In this document: positions 27,304 through 34,873 of the stretch, in pieces
How the letters are laid out: the number at the start of each line of letters is the position of its first letter
Numbering within the stretch: the first letter of the stretch is position 1
Origin: Veillonellaceae bacterium SB90
GTDB lineage: Bacteria > Bacillota > Negativicutes > Selenomonadales > Selenomonadaceae
Assembly (NCBI GenBank): GCA_902364065.1
Contig: CABJCJ010000016.1
Span: 264 to 60,074, forward strand
DNA: 59,811 nt
Direction of reading: 5' to 3'
Position numbers and translations under genes: made by a program
Notes under the pieces: generated by a model
Seen by the model: only the letters and a program-made list of their open reading frames with translations
Database searches by the model: none
Told to the model about the DNA's origin: nothing

Positions 27304-27414
27304 GTTGTTCTCTCCTAATCAGGTCATAGTCATCCGGTCATAGCCGGATTGCGGTCATCTCATCTGCCGGCTCCTGCCATCTGCTGGCATCGGGCGTCCC
27401 GGCCGCAGGATGTC

Positions 27415-27738
27415 TCACTTCTGCCGCGCGTGTTTTTGCGCGTCCTCGCCCGGTGCGAGCCGGTCGAGCACGATGTGGTAGCCGTCCGCGCCGTAATTGA
27501 GGCAGCGCTTGACGCGGCTGATCGTCGCCGTGCTCGCGCCCGTGCGTGCGACGATGTCGTCGTACGTGTGGCCGGCACGCAGCATGCGCGCGACCTCGAG
27601 CCGCTGGCTCATCGCCTTGAGCTCGCTGATCGTGCAGATATCCTCGAAGAACTGGTAACATTCGTCCACCGTCTGCAGCGAGAGCATCGCCTGGCAGAGC
27701 TGGTCGTTGAGCTCATCCTTGAGTTTTGGGTTTACCAT
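27415..27738 (-). CDS. yerC: YerC/YecD-type TrpR-family regulator, HisR-like
   Basis: A 107-residue TrpR-superfamily DNA-binding protein. The helix-turn-helix is clear: MLRAGHTYDDIVARTGASTA followed by TISRVKRCLNYG (about residues 52-83). Comparative genomics has linked TrpR-family regulators of this type (HisR) to histidine genes in Firmicutes. Its location next to hisZ and hisG supports that reading, and the GTTAACAT-N7-ATGTTAAC dyad at hisG is a candidate target. It has its own promoter, without a matching dyad. Confidence 0.87.
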   Translation of the reverse strand: MVNPKLKDELNDQLCQAMLSLQTVDECYQFFEDICTISELKAMSQRLEVARMLRAGHTYDDIVARTGASTATISRVKRCLNYGADGYHIVLDRLAPGEDAQKHARQK

Positions 27739-27862
27739 ACCCTTCCTTGCCTCCTCTATCTCAGCTTCCTCAGCTTCCTTATCAAAACAAATTCTCCCGA
27801 AAAGCCCCGCCCGCTGCGAAACTTTCCGTCTTTATTCCTTTAGTCTGTGAAAATTTAATGTC

Positions 27863-27891
27863 ATTATAGCACAGCAGGAGACAAAAGAAAA
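27863..27891 (-). promoter_or_regulatory. Promoter for yerC-hisZ-HD
   Basis: Perfect TATAAT (27863-27868) with an extended TG, and a weak TTTTCT at 17 bp. The 5' leader of about 120 nt contains a 9-bp direct repeat (GGAAGCTGA) but no recognised riboswitch. Confidence 0.5.
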
Positions 27892-27980
27892 GGTGTCGCT
27901 GAAAAAATGTTACAGATTTTAATAATACGACCGGCAGGACACAGGATTTTGTAATTCTTTTGTCGAAATTCATCCATGTC

Positions 27981-28009
27981 TTGGAAAAGCGGAAATATTG
28001 CCATATTTA
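27981..28009 (+). promoter_or_regulatory. Promoter for the ABC exporter operon
   Basis: TTGGAA (27981-27986), a 17-bp spacer and TATTTA (28004-28009). It lies downstream of the first in-frame ATG (27976), which argues for translation from the later TTG at 28045. Confidence 0.5.
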
Positions 28010-28044
28010 ATAGGAAGAAACGATTTGATTGCGGGGTGTTTGCC

Positions 28045-29922
28045 TTGAAGACGTCTCCTGACTCCATCCGCTATTATTTCCAGCAGGAAAAGCGGCCGCT
28101 CGCCATCGTGACCGCGAGCGGCCTGCTCTACAATGTCGGCATGATCGCCTCTCCGTGGTTCGACGGGCAGCTCGCGCAGGGCCTCTACGACATCTTCGGC
28201 GGGCACAGCACGGCTTCTGACATGTATCGGCTCTGCGCGCTCTACCTCCTCGTCATCCTCGTCGTGCAGGGCGCGCGCTATTTCAAGCGGCTCTACGTGA
28301 GGAAATTCGCCAACAACGTCAGCCTCGCCATGCGTGACCGGCTCTACCGCCGCCTCGTACAGATGCCGTCAGGTAAGCTCGCGCACGAGGATACGGGCAG
28401 CCTCATGACGAAGGTCATCGCCGACATCGACACGTGTGTCGAGGGCATGCGCAAGGCGACGACGGAGGTCTTCGACACGGGCGTCGTTATGGTCGCCTAC
28501 CTCATCATGCTGCTCTATTACGACTGGCGCCTGACGCTCTGCGTGCTCGTCTTCCCGCCCATCGCCTACGTGATCGCCAGTTTCCTGCGCCGCCGCGTCG
28601 CGCGTGCCGCGGCCCTCAGCAAGGAAAAGAGCGGCCTGCTCTCAGGCGTCACGCTCGACCGCACCCGCAATGCGCTGACATACCGCCTGTACGGCGAGGA
28701 GACGAATGCAGACCGCCGCTGCGAAGAGGCCCTGCAGCAGTACGAGCAGGCCATGATCCGCGCGAACCTCTACGAAAACGCGCTGCAGCCCCTCTACCGC
28801 ATCATCGCGCTTACCGGCACCGTCCTCATCATCTGGCAGGGCGGCAGGAACGTCCTCGGCCAGGGCTTCACGGCCTGGGACATCGCCGCGTTCTCGACGT
28901 ACCTCGCCTGCTTCCTGAAGCTCGCGGTCAAGGCCTCGCACGGCGCCAAGCTCTTCAACGCCGTCCAGAAGGCCCAGGTGTCGTGGCGGCGCATCCGGGG
29001 CTTCTTCGGCGGCGAAGGGCAGGAGCTGCCGGCGCCGCGTCCCATGGCCCGGCCCGCCGTGCTGCGCGTCCGGGACCTCTCCTTCACGTATCCCGGCGAA
29101 AAATCCCCCGTCTTTTCCCATCTGTCGTTTACGGCGCGCCCCGGCGAGATCATCGGCATCACGGGGCCCGTGGCCTCGGGCAAGACGACGCTCGGCCGAC
29201 TGTTTCTCGCGGATGTCCCGCACGGCGGCCACATCTGTTTCGGCGCGGAGGAAATCGGTCCGGGGCACCGCCCGCCGCTCGGCATTGTCGGCTACATGGG
29301 CCACGTGCCGGAGCTCTTCGCGGGCACGCTTGCCGAGAACGTGCGCTTCGGCAGCACGCGGGACATCTCGGAGGTGCTGGCAGATGTCTGCCTGATGAAG
29401 GACCTCCTGGACTTCCCCGAGGGGCTTGAAACGAGGATCGGGCCCGGCGGTCTCAGGCTCTCGGGCGGCCAGCAGGCAAGGCTTGTGCTCGCGCGCACGC
29501 TCTTTACAAATGCGCCGCTCCTCGTACTCGACGACCCGTTTGCCTCCGTCGATTACGCGGTCGAGGCGGCCATCCTCGAGAGCCTGCGGCGCCATCACGC
29601 GCACGCCGTCATCCTGCTCATCTCGCACCGGCTCGCCGTTTTCCCCAAGCTCGACCAGGTCATCTGCCTGACGGGCACGGGCGAAGCCATCGTCTCCACG
29701 CACGCCGCGCTTTACCGCGAAAATGACACGTACCGCAGGCTCTATGACCTCCAGCACCGCGGCGGGCCGGACGGCGTAAAAGGGCACGAGCCGCCAGCGG
29801 CCGGCCAGCTCCCATCGCCTCCGGCTGAGGCACCGGGAACCCGCAGCACGCCGGCAGAGCCAGCAGGCCGCACAGCAAAAAACATCAGCGAAGCTGAGAA
29901 AGGATGTGGCCGCCATGCGTGA
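28045..29922 (+). CDS. ABC exporter half-transporter, degenerate catalytic site subunit
   Basis: Fused membrane and ATPase domains, about 625 residues. Six transmembrane helices lie in the first 300 residues. The nucleotide-binding domain has Walker A GPVASGKTTLG, signature LSGGQQARLVLARTL and Walker B LLVLDDPFASVD. The residue after the Walker B Asp is Asp where the catalytic Glu is expected, as in the degenerate half of heterodimeric exporters. A Pro/Ala/Gly-rich tail of about 50 residues follows. The TTG at 28045 has GGGGTG upstream. The substrate is unknown; it may be a drug, peptide or lipid. Confidence 0.87.
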   Translation: MKTSPDSIRYYFQQEKRPLAIVTASGLLYNVGMIASPWFDGQLAQGLYDIFGGHSTASDMYRLCALYLLVILVVQGARYFKRLYVRKFANNVSLAMRDRLYRRLVQMPSGKLAHEDTGSLMTKVIADIDTCVEGMRKATTEVFDTGVVMVAYLIMLLYYDWRLTLCVLVFPPIAYVIASFLRRRVARAAALSKEKSGLLSGVTLDRTRNALTYRLYGEETNADRRCEEALQQYEQAMIRANLYENALQPLYRIIALTGTVLIIWQGGRNVLGQGFTAWDIAAFSTYLACFLKLAVKASHGAKLFNAVQKAQVSWRRIRGFFGGEGQELPAPRPMARPAVLRVRDLSFTYPGEKSPVFSHLSFTARPGEIIGITGPVASGKTTLGRLFLADVPHGGHICFGAEEIGPGHRPPLGIVGYMGHVPELFAGTLAENVRFGSTRDISEVLADVCLMKDLLDFPEGLETRIGPGGLRLSGGQQARLVLARTLFTNAPLLVLDDPFASVDYAVEAAILESLRRHHAHAVILLISHRLAVFPKLDQVICLTGTGEAIVSTHAALYRENDTYRRLYDLQHRGGPDGVKGHEPPAAGQLPSPPAEAPGTRSTPAEPAGRTAKNISEAEKGCGRHA

Positions 29923-31561
29923 GTGCATCCTTTCGATCCTGCGGCAGCAGTGGCCGCGTCTCCTGGGACTCGCCGCCGTCATCGCGGCCTCCATCGCCGT
30001 GAGCATCGCGCCGCCCCTCGTGCTGCAGCGGGCCGTCGACGGCCTGGCCGCGGGGAATATCGCCCCCGACGCCCTGCTCCTCCTCGGCGTCCTCTATTTC
30101 GCGCTCTGCACCGTCTCCGGCCTCATCGACACGGGCAGAGAAACGCTCATCACCGTCCTCGGCCAGAAGATCACGCACGGCGTCCGCTCCGCCATGTGCC
30201 GGCGGCTCGGCCGGCTGCCCGCCTCCTATTTCGTCACGCAGGAGCCCGGCCAGGTGACCTCGCTCTTCGTCAACGACGTCGACACGCTCGAGAACCTCTT
30301 CGACTCGGGCATCGTCAGCATGTTTGCCGACGCCTTCACCATCGTCAGCATCCTCGCCGTCGTCAGCCACCTTAGCCCCGGCCTCGGCGTGCTGCTCCTC
30401 CTCTGCCTGCCGCTTCTCTTCCTGCTCACGCGCTACTTCCAGCGCCGCATGCTGCAGGCCCAGCTCGACAACCGCCGGGCCATCGCGAAGACCAATGCCC
30501 TCATTCCTGAGACCGTTGCGAACATCTGCACGATCCACCTCTGCCAGCAGGAAGGCTACATGCACACGCGCTACCTGCGCGCCATCCGGCAGAGCTTCGC
30601 GGCCATGGAGCGCAGCAATTTCTGCGACTCCATCTACTCCCCGATCATCCTCACGAGCGGCACGGCCATCATCTGCCTCATGATGGCCCTCTCCGTCACG
30701 AGCGGCACGCTGCAGGAATGGTTCGGCATGACCGTCGGCAGCGTCGTCGCCCTCATCGCCTACGTGCGCCGCATCTTCACGCCGCTCGAGGCCATCGGCA
30801 TGGAGATCCAGAGCATCCAGTCGGCCGTCGCGGGCATCCGCCGCCTGCAGGACTTCTTTGCCCTGCCGCTCATGCCCGAAGTGCCGAAAAAATGCGCAGA
30901 CGAAAAAGCGGCAGCCTCCTCCAAGCTGCCGCCGCTCGTCATCGAGGACCTCGCGTTTGGCTACGGCGAGGACCCCGACCTATTCTCGCACCTCTCCCTG
31001 ACCATCCGCGAGGGCGAGCACGTCACGCTCACGGGCCGGACCGGCATCGGCAAAAGCACGCTCTTCAAGCTCGTGCTCGGCCTCTACGCGCCGCGCGCAG
31101 GCAGCATCCGCATCGCCGGCCTCGCTCCCGCAGAAATCGCCGAACGTGACCGGCGCCGCCTCATCGGCTGCGTCTGGCAGGAATTCTGCCCCGTCCGCGG
31201 CGGCATCCGCGAGCAGGTGACGCTCGGCGATCCCGGCATCTCAGATGAAGAAGTCCGGCAGGCCCTCGCGCTCACGGGACTCCTCTCCCTTTGCCAAAGC
31301 CTGCCGCAGGGCCTCGCGACGCCCCTCAAAGACGCCGGCTTCTCCCAGGGCCAGCTCCAGCTGCTCGGCATCGCGCGCGCCATCGTCAAGCACCCGCGCC
31401 TGCTGCTGCTCGACGAGATCACCGCCAGCCTCGACGCCGCCACCGAGAAACAGGTCCTTGCAGCCCTCAAACGGGCCTGCAGGGACCGCGCCGTGCTCTC
31501 CATCTCCCACCGCCTCTACGAAACCACCGGCGGCCGCCTCCTCGAGCTCCGGCGGCCATGA
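29915..31561 (+). CDS. ABC exporter half-transporter, partner subunit
   Basis: A 548-residue permease-ATPase that overlaps the previous gene by 8 bp. Six membrane helices precede the ATPase domain with Walker A TGRTGIGKSTLFKLV, a divergent signature FSQGQLQLLGIARAI in place of LSGGQ, and Walker B LLLLDEITASLD with the catalytic Glu. Its Walker motifs complete the consensus site with the partner's LSGGQ, while its own signature belongs to the degenerate site. The two genes therefore form one asymmetric exporter. I chose the ATG at 29915 over the GTG at 29906 because AAGGA sits at a better distance. Confidence 0.88.
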   Translation: MRECILSILRQQWPRLLGLAAVIAASIAVSIAPPLVLQRAVDGLAAGNIAPDALLLLGVLYFALCTVSGLIDTGRETLITVLGQKITHGVRSAMCRRLGRLPASYFVTQEPGQVTSLFVNDVDTLENLFDSGIVSMFADAFTIVSILAVVSHLSPGLGVLLLLCLPLLFLLTRYFQRRMLQAQLDNRRAIAKTNALIPETVANICTIHLCQQEGYMHTRYLRAIRQSFAAMERSNFCDSIYSPIILTSGTAIICLMMALSVTSGTLQEWFGMTVGSVVALIAYVRRIFTPLEAIGMEIQSIQSAVAGIRRLQDFFALPLMPEVPKKCADEKAAASSKLPPLVIEDLAFGYGEDPDLFSHLSLTIREGEHVTLTGRTGIGKSTLFKLVLGLYAPRAGSIRIAGLAPAEIAERDRRRLIGCVWQEFCPVRGGIREQVTLGDPGISDEEVRQALALTGLLSLCQSLPQGLATPLKDAGFSQGQLQLLGIARAIVKHPRLLLLDEITASLDAATEKQVLAALKRACRDRAVLSISHRLYETTGGRLLELRRP

Positions 31562-31580
31562 AAAGGAGTGTGCAACTGTT

Positions 31581-31769
31581 ATGATGAAAAACAATCCACC
31601 AGAATGCGTCCTGCTGTCCCCGGACGATTACAACGCCGAACTTCTCCGCACGGCCGCAGAACGACTGAAACACTACGATCCTGCCGATACCATCCCCTTC
31701 GAAAAGGTCACCGCCCAAAACGGCATCGACCTTAATGCCTTGCCAGAGGAGGACATAGAGCTCGATTGA
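31581..31769 (+). pseudogene. N-terminally truncated Phd/YefM-like antitoxin remnant
   Basis: A 62-residue reading frame, MMKNNPPECVLLSPDDYNAE and onward. It resembles only the C-terminal, toxin-binding half of Phd/YefM antitoxins (VxLSPxDY, then ERLKHYDPADTIPFEKV). The DNA-binding N-terminal half is absent and no toxin follows. AAGGAG lies 13 nt before the first ATG, rather far. It probably is a decayed toxin-antitoxin fragment, though a short functional peptide is possible. Confidence 0.55.
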
Positions 31770-31797
31770 AACTGTCTTGCACGAGTTCCATCCGTGT

Positions 31798-32076
31798 TCA
31801 CCCGACAGCGGAAACTTGGAGTTTTAGATTAAGGGCCTGCATGAGTTTGACAAGCGTATCGAGTTTTGGCGTTGTCTTCAAGGTCTCGATGCGGGCTACC
31901 GAAGACTGGGGAATACCACACCGCTCCGCAAGGGCGCGCTGACTGATGCCCAGTTCCTGTCTTCGCTGGATGATAGAAGAAACAATATCGCTTACTTCTT
32001 CAATTTCCTCCATATTGCGGCGTTCTTCCTCACTAACTGCTTTTACATGATTTTTATAGTCTGCCCATGTTCTCAT
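31798..32076 (-). CDS. HigA-like XRE-family antitoxin
   Basis: A 92-residue protein with a C-terminal helix-turn-helix (GISQRALAERCGIPQSSVAR, about residues 43-62) and a short N-terminal helical arm (MEEIEEVSDIV). In HigBA-type modules the antitoxin neutralises the toxin and represses the operon. Here it is the second gene and overlaps the toxin by 4 bp, the usual HigBA order. The palindrome at 32465-32494 is the likely operator. Confidence 0.87.
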   Translation of the reverse strand: MRTWADYKNHVKAVSEEERRNMEEIEEVSDIVSSIIQRRQELGISQRALAERCGIPQSSVARIETLKTTPKLDTLVKLMQALNLKLQVSAVG

Positions 32077-32441
32077 GGTTCTTCCCCCTTCTGACGGATG
32101 TAATCGTCACGTTCTGCCTTGGCGCGAGTAATTTCCCGTTTCGGTGTTTTCTGTGATTTTTTGCGGAAATGATGAAGAAGCACATACTGGCTCTCATCAT
32201 AATAGAAGTAAAAGACACGATTGTTTCTTGGACGCAGTTCCCAGATATCTTCTTCCAGATGTTTCGTGATATTAGCCGGCAGATTGGTACCGTTTTTGGC
32301 AAGCAGGTCGATATAAAAGAGAATCTGGTTGTACTGAATACGAGCATCTTTGTTGGTTTCACTTTTTATTCTCAACGTTTCCAAGAAATTCCAAATTTCT
32401 GATTCACCGTGCTGGTCTTCATAAAATTCAATTGTATACAT
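32073..32441 (-). CDS. HigB/RelE-like toxin (phage Gp49 family)
   Basis: A 122-residue RelE/ParE-superfamily protein, probably a ribosome-dependent mRNA interferase. Features are FYEDQHGESEIWNFLETL at the N terminus, the core IWELRPRNNRVFYFYYDES with the conserved Arg pair, and HHFRKKSQKTPKREITRA, the usual Lys/Arg-rich end. I chose the second of two adjacent ATG codons (32441), 7 nt after AAGGA. It forms an operon with the XRE antitoxin downstream. Confidence 0.87.
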   Translation of the reverse strand: MYTIEFYEDQHGESEIWNFLETLRIKSETNKDARIQYNQILFYIDLLAKNGTNLPANITKHLEEDIWELRPRNNRVFYFYYDESQYVLLHHFRKKSQKTPKREITRAKAERDDYIRQKGEEP

Positions 32442-32464
32442 CATGATTTCCTTCATGTTCTTAT

Positions 32465-32494
32465 CATTATGATAGCACGAATGCTATCATAATG
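32465..32494 (-). promoter_or_regulatory. Toxin-antitoxin operator palindrome
   Basis: CATTATGATAGCA, 4-nt spacer, TGCTATCATAATG: a perfect 13-bp inverted repeat 24 bp upstream of the toxin start. It overlaps the promoter zone and suits autoregulation by the antitoxin. Confidence 0.75.
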
Positions 32495-32555
32495 CAAATT
32501 CATCTCCATATCCATAGTTACGCACCAGGGATTCGATTAAAAAGGAGTGCTCACC

Positions 32556-32678
32556 ATGATTTCATTTCTGTTGTATGCAGCTATCATGTTCGGGTCCATT
32601 CTTGCGCTGCTCTGTCTCATTGCCGGGATTGCCGGTTTTATCTCCGGCATCATCCATTCCATCCGGCATGACCTTTGA
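32556..32678 (+). CDS. 40-residue hydrophobic membrane peptide
   Basis: Not recognised by name. A perfect AAAGGAG lies 8 nt before the ATG. The peptide starts MISFLLYAAIMFGSILAL and is almost entirely hydrophobic (residues 3-33) before a short polar end, HSIRHDL. Size and character resemble type I toxins or holin-like peptides of Firmicutes. It lies between the toxin-antitoxin pair (divergent) and the CRISPR leader. Because it is short, composition alone cannot prove translation, but the ribosome site is strong. Confidence 0.6.
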   Translation: MISFLLYAAIMFGSILALLCLIAGIAGFISGIIHSIRHDL

Positions 32679-32741
32679 CGCCAGACCGTTCTGCACGAGT
32701 AGCAAAAACAGGAAAACCGACATACTTCGCTGCCCGAGAAT

Positions 32742-32770
32742 TTGACAAAATATTCCCATGATGGTATACT
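32742..32770 (+). promoter_or_regulatory. Strong promoter upstream of the CRISPR leader
   Basis: Perfect TTGACA (32742-32747), 17-bp spacer, TATACT (32765-32770). Transcription would start near 32777 and run toward the array. Confidence 0.78.
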
Positions 32771-32776
32771 GCAAAC

Positions 32777-32826
32777 TATAGAAAACCATTTTAAGGGGTA
32801 AAAACGCCCCAGGTTTTCCGTTTTTT
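32777..32826 (+). ncRNA. Candidate 50-nt RNA, or leader hairpin, before the CRISPR array
   Basis: Directly after the promoter, GAAAACC (32781-32787) pairs with GGTTTTC (32812-32818). An inner GGGG/CCCC stem (32795-32798 with 32807-32810) sits inside it, and six T follow (32821-32826). It looks like a promoter-plus-terminator for a very short RNA, or an attenuator on the array transcript. Confidence 0.45.
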
Positions 32827-32989
32827 CACCGAACACCGCCAAGCCTTGTTAGTCAAGCGTTCTCGCAATCTGATTTGCTTGAAAAGCGAACACGGGCTTT
32901 CATCGCAGCGTTCGAAAAACCGAAAAACGACTGAGGTTTTCCACTTTACTAATCTGGGGCCAGTAACCCCAAGGGCTCAGGGGCACAGT

Positions 32990-33240
32990 ATTGTAGCCCT
33001 CCTAATACCGTTTTCGGTATTGAAACCCTCGAGACCGGAAAAGAACACATTAACGATTTCGAATTGTAGCCCTCCTAATACCGTTTTCGGTATTGAAACT
33101 TAGAATAGGATGATCGTAACGCAGAATTTTGGAATTCATTGTAGCCCTCCTAATACCGTTTTCGGTATTGAAACATTCTGCAAGAGCTTCATCAAAGCTA
33201 GGTACAGACTGAATTGTAGCCCTCCTAATACCGTTTTCGG
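32990..33240 (+). CRISPR. Small orphan CRISPR array: three full repeats and one truncated repeat
   Basis: Identical 37-bp repeats at 32990-33026, 33063-33099 and 33138-33174 begin ATTGTAGCCCTCC and end CGGTATTGAAAC. An internal stem AATACCG/CGGTATT is present, and spacers are 36, 38 and 38 bp. The fourth repeat (33213-33240) keeps its first 28 bases and then loses its end, as expected for the leader-distal side, so the array reads rightward from the promoter at 32742. No cas gene is in the window. The ATTGAAAC end is common in type I-B and type III repeats, but type cannot be assigned. Confidence 0.92.
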
Positions 33241-33263
33241 TTTTCTCCCATCATCATCAAATT

Positions 33264-33319
33264 AAAAATCCCCGATTACATATAGATTCAACAAATCCAT
33301 ATGTAATCGGGGATTTTTT
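33264..33319 (+). terminator. Long terminator after the CRISPR array
   Basis: A perfect 20-bp stem (left arm 33264-33283, right arm 33299-33318) with a 15-nt loop, AT-rich at both ends. It closes the array transcript and insulates the polymerase gene 24 bp downstream. Confidence 0.85.
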
Positions 33320-33342
33320 GAACATAAACGAAAGGAACGCGT

Positions 33343-34873
33343 ATGCCCACTTATCTTGCCATTGACCTCAAATCTTTCTACGCCTCAGTCGAATGCCGGG
33401 AACGGGGACTCAATCCGTTGACGACGAATCTCGTCGTGGCGGATCCGACGCGGACGGAAAAGACCATCTGTCTGGCCGTTTCGCCGTCGCTCAAGGCCTA
33501 TGGCCTTCCGGGCCGTCCGCGCCTGTTCGAAGTCGTGCAGCGCATCAGGGACGTAAACAGCCAGCGGCGGTTTCACGCACCCGGCCACACGCTGACGGGG
33601 AAATCCGCCGATGCCAAAGAACTCGCGCAGCACCGGGAATATGCCGTCGACTACATCAAGGCCACGCCGCGCATGGCCCTCTACATGGCGTACAGCACGC
33701 GAATCTACCAGATTTACCTGCGCTATGTCGCCCCGGAGCTCATTCATGTCTATTCCATTGACGAAGTCTTCCTCGACGTGACGAACTACCTGCGGCACTT
33801 CAAGCTGACGGCGCATCAGCTTGCGCGCAACATGATCCGCTCCATCCTCGCTGAGACGGGCATCACGGCCACGGCCGGCATCGGTACGAACCTCTACCTC
33901 GCAAAAGTGGCCATGGACATCGTGGCCAAGCACGTCCCGGCCGATGAAGACGGCGTGCGCATCGCCGAACTCGACGAGCTTCGCTATCGGCAGGAACTCT
34001 GGCATCATCAGCCCCTCACCGATTTCTGGCGCGTCGGCAAAGGCTACGCCCAAAAACTCCTGGAACAGGGTCTGCGGACGATGGGCGACATTGCCCGCTG
34101 TTCGCTCGGCAGCCAGGCGGACTATTACAACGAAGACCTGCTGTACCGGCTGTTTGGCGTCAACGCGGAACTGCTCATCGATCACGCCTGGGGCTGGGAG
34201 CCCTGCACGATGGCCGACATCAAGGCGTATCAGCCGGAAAATCACAGCCTGGGGTCCGGACAGGTCCTGCAGTCCCCCTATCCGCATGACAAGGCACGCC
34301 TCGTGGCCTGGGAGATGGCCGACCAGCTCGCCCTGGACCTCGTGGCCAGACACCTCGTCACGGATCAGATGGTCCTGACCGTTGGCTACGACCGGGAAAA
34401 CCTCAAAAGCGAAAAGGGCCGTCCGGCCTACCGCGGCCCGGTGCATATCGATCGTTACGGCAGGACCGTTCCCAAGGCCGCCCACGGCTCGCTCGCCCTC
34501 GGGAAATACACCTCCTCCAGCAGGCTCATCCTCGCCAAAGTGATGGAACTCTTTGACAAGATCACCGATCCCGCTCTGCTCGTGCGGCGCATCACACTCG
34601 TCGCCAACCACACGCAGCCGGAAGGCACGCAGGCGCAGGAAAAGCCGCAGGCAGCCGCAGGCAGAAGAACTCGACCTCTTCCGCGATTACGCCGCCGAAG
34701 CGAAACAGCAGGAACAGGAAAAACAGGACGAGCAAAAGGAAAAATCCGTTCAGAACGCCATCCTGGCCATCAAAGGGAAATACGGCAAGAACGCCCTGCT
34801 GCGGGCCGCCAACCTTCAGGACGGCGCCACGATGATCGAGCGGAACGGACAGATTGGAGGCCACAAGGCATGA
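33343..34873 (+). pseudogene. Y-family DNA polymerase (UmuC/DinB-like), frameshifted by a 10-bp duplication
   Basis: Translesion polymerase. The catalytic core is intact: AIDLKSFYASVEC (first metal site), YSIDEVFLDVTNYL (second site) and GIGTNLYLAKVAMDI, followed by the little-finger region to about residue 430. At 34644-34663 the unit GCCGCAGGCA is present twice. One copy would give the in-frame sequence EKPQAEELDLFRDYAAEAK and the family tail KYGKNALLRAANLQDGA to IGGHKA, stop 34873. With two copies the frame shifts, loses that tail and reads through to 35310 in the YolD frame. AAAGGA precedes the ATG. Confidence 0.88.
34644..34663 (+). repeat. 10-bp tandem duplication breaking the polymerase frame
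   Basis: GCCGCAGGCA occurs twice back to back. Since 10 is not a multiple of 3, the duplication is a frameshift; deleting one unit restores a family-like C terminus. Confidence 0.9.

Noticed and set aside
27976..28044. ATG at 27976 as start of the first ABC half-transporter
   Set aside because: No ribosome site, and the likely promoter lies inside this stretch; the TTG at 28045 has GGGGTG upstream.
32781..32826. A tracrRNA for the CRISPR array
   Set aside because: The hairpin has no stretch complementary to the CRISPR repeat and no cas9-like gene is present.
32870..32920. LexA box upstream of the translesion polymerase
   Set aside because: CGAAC and GTTCG occur, but about 18 bp apart rather than the 4-bp spacing of a Firmicute LexA site, and a terminator separates them from the gene.
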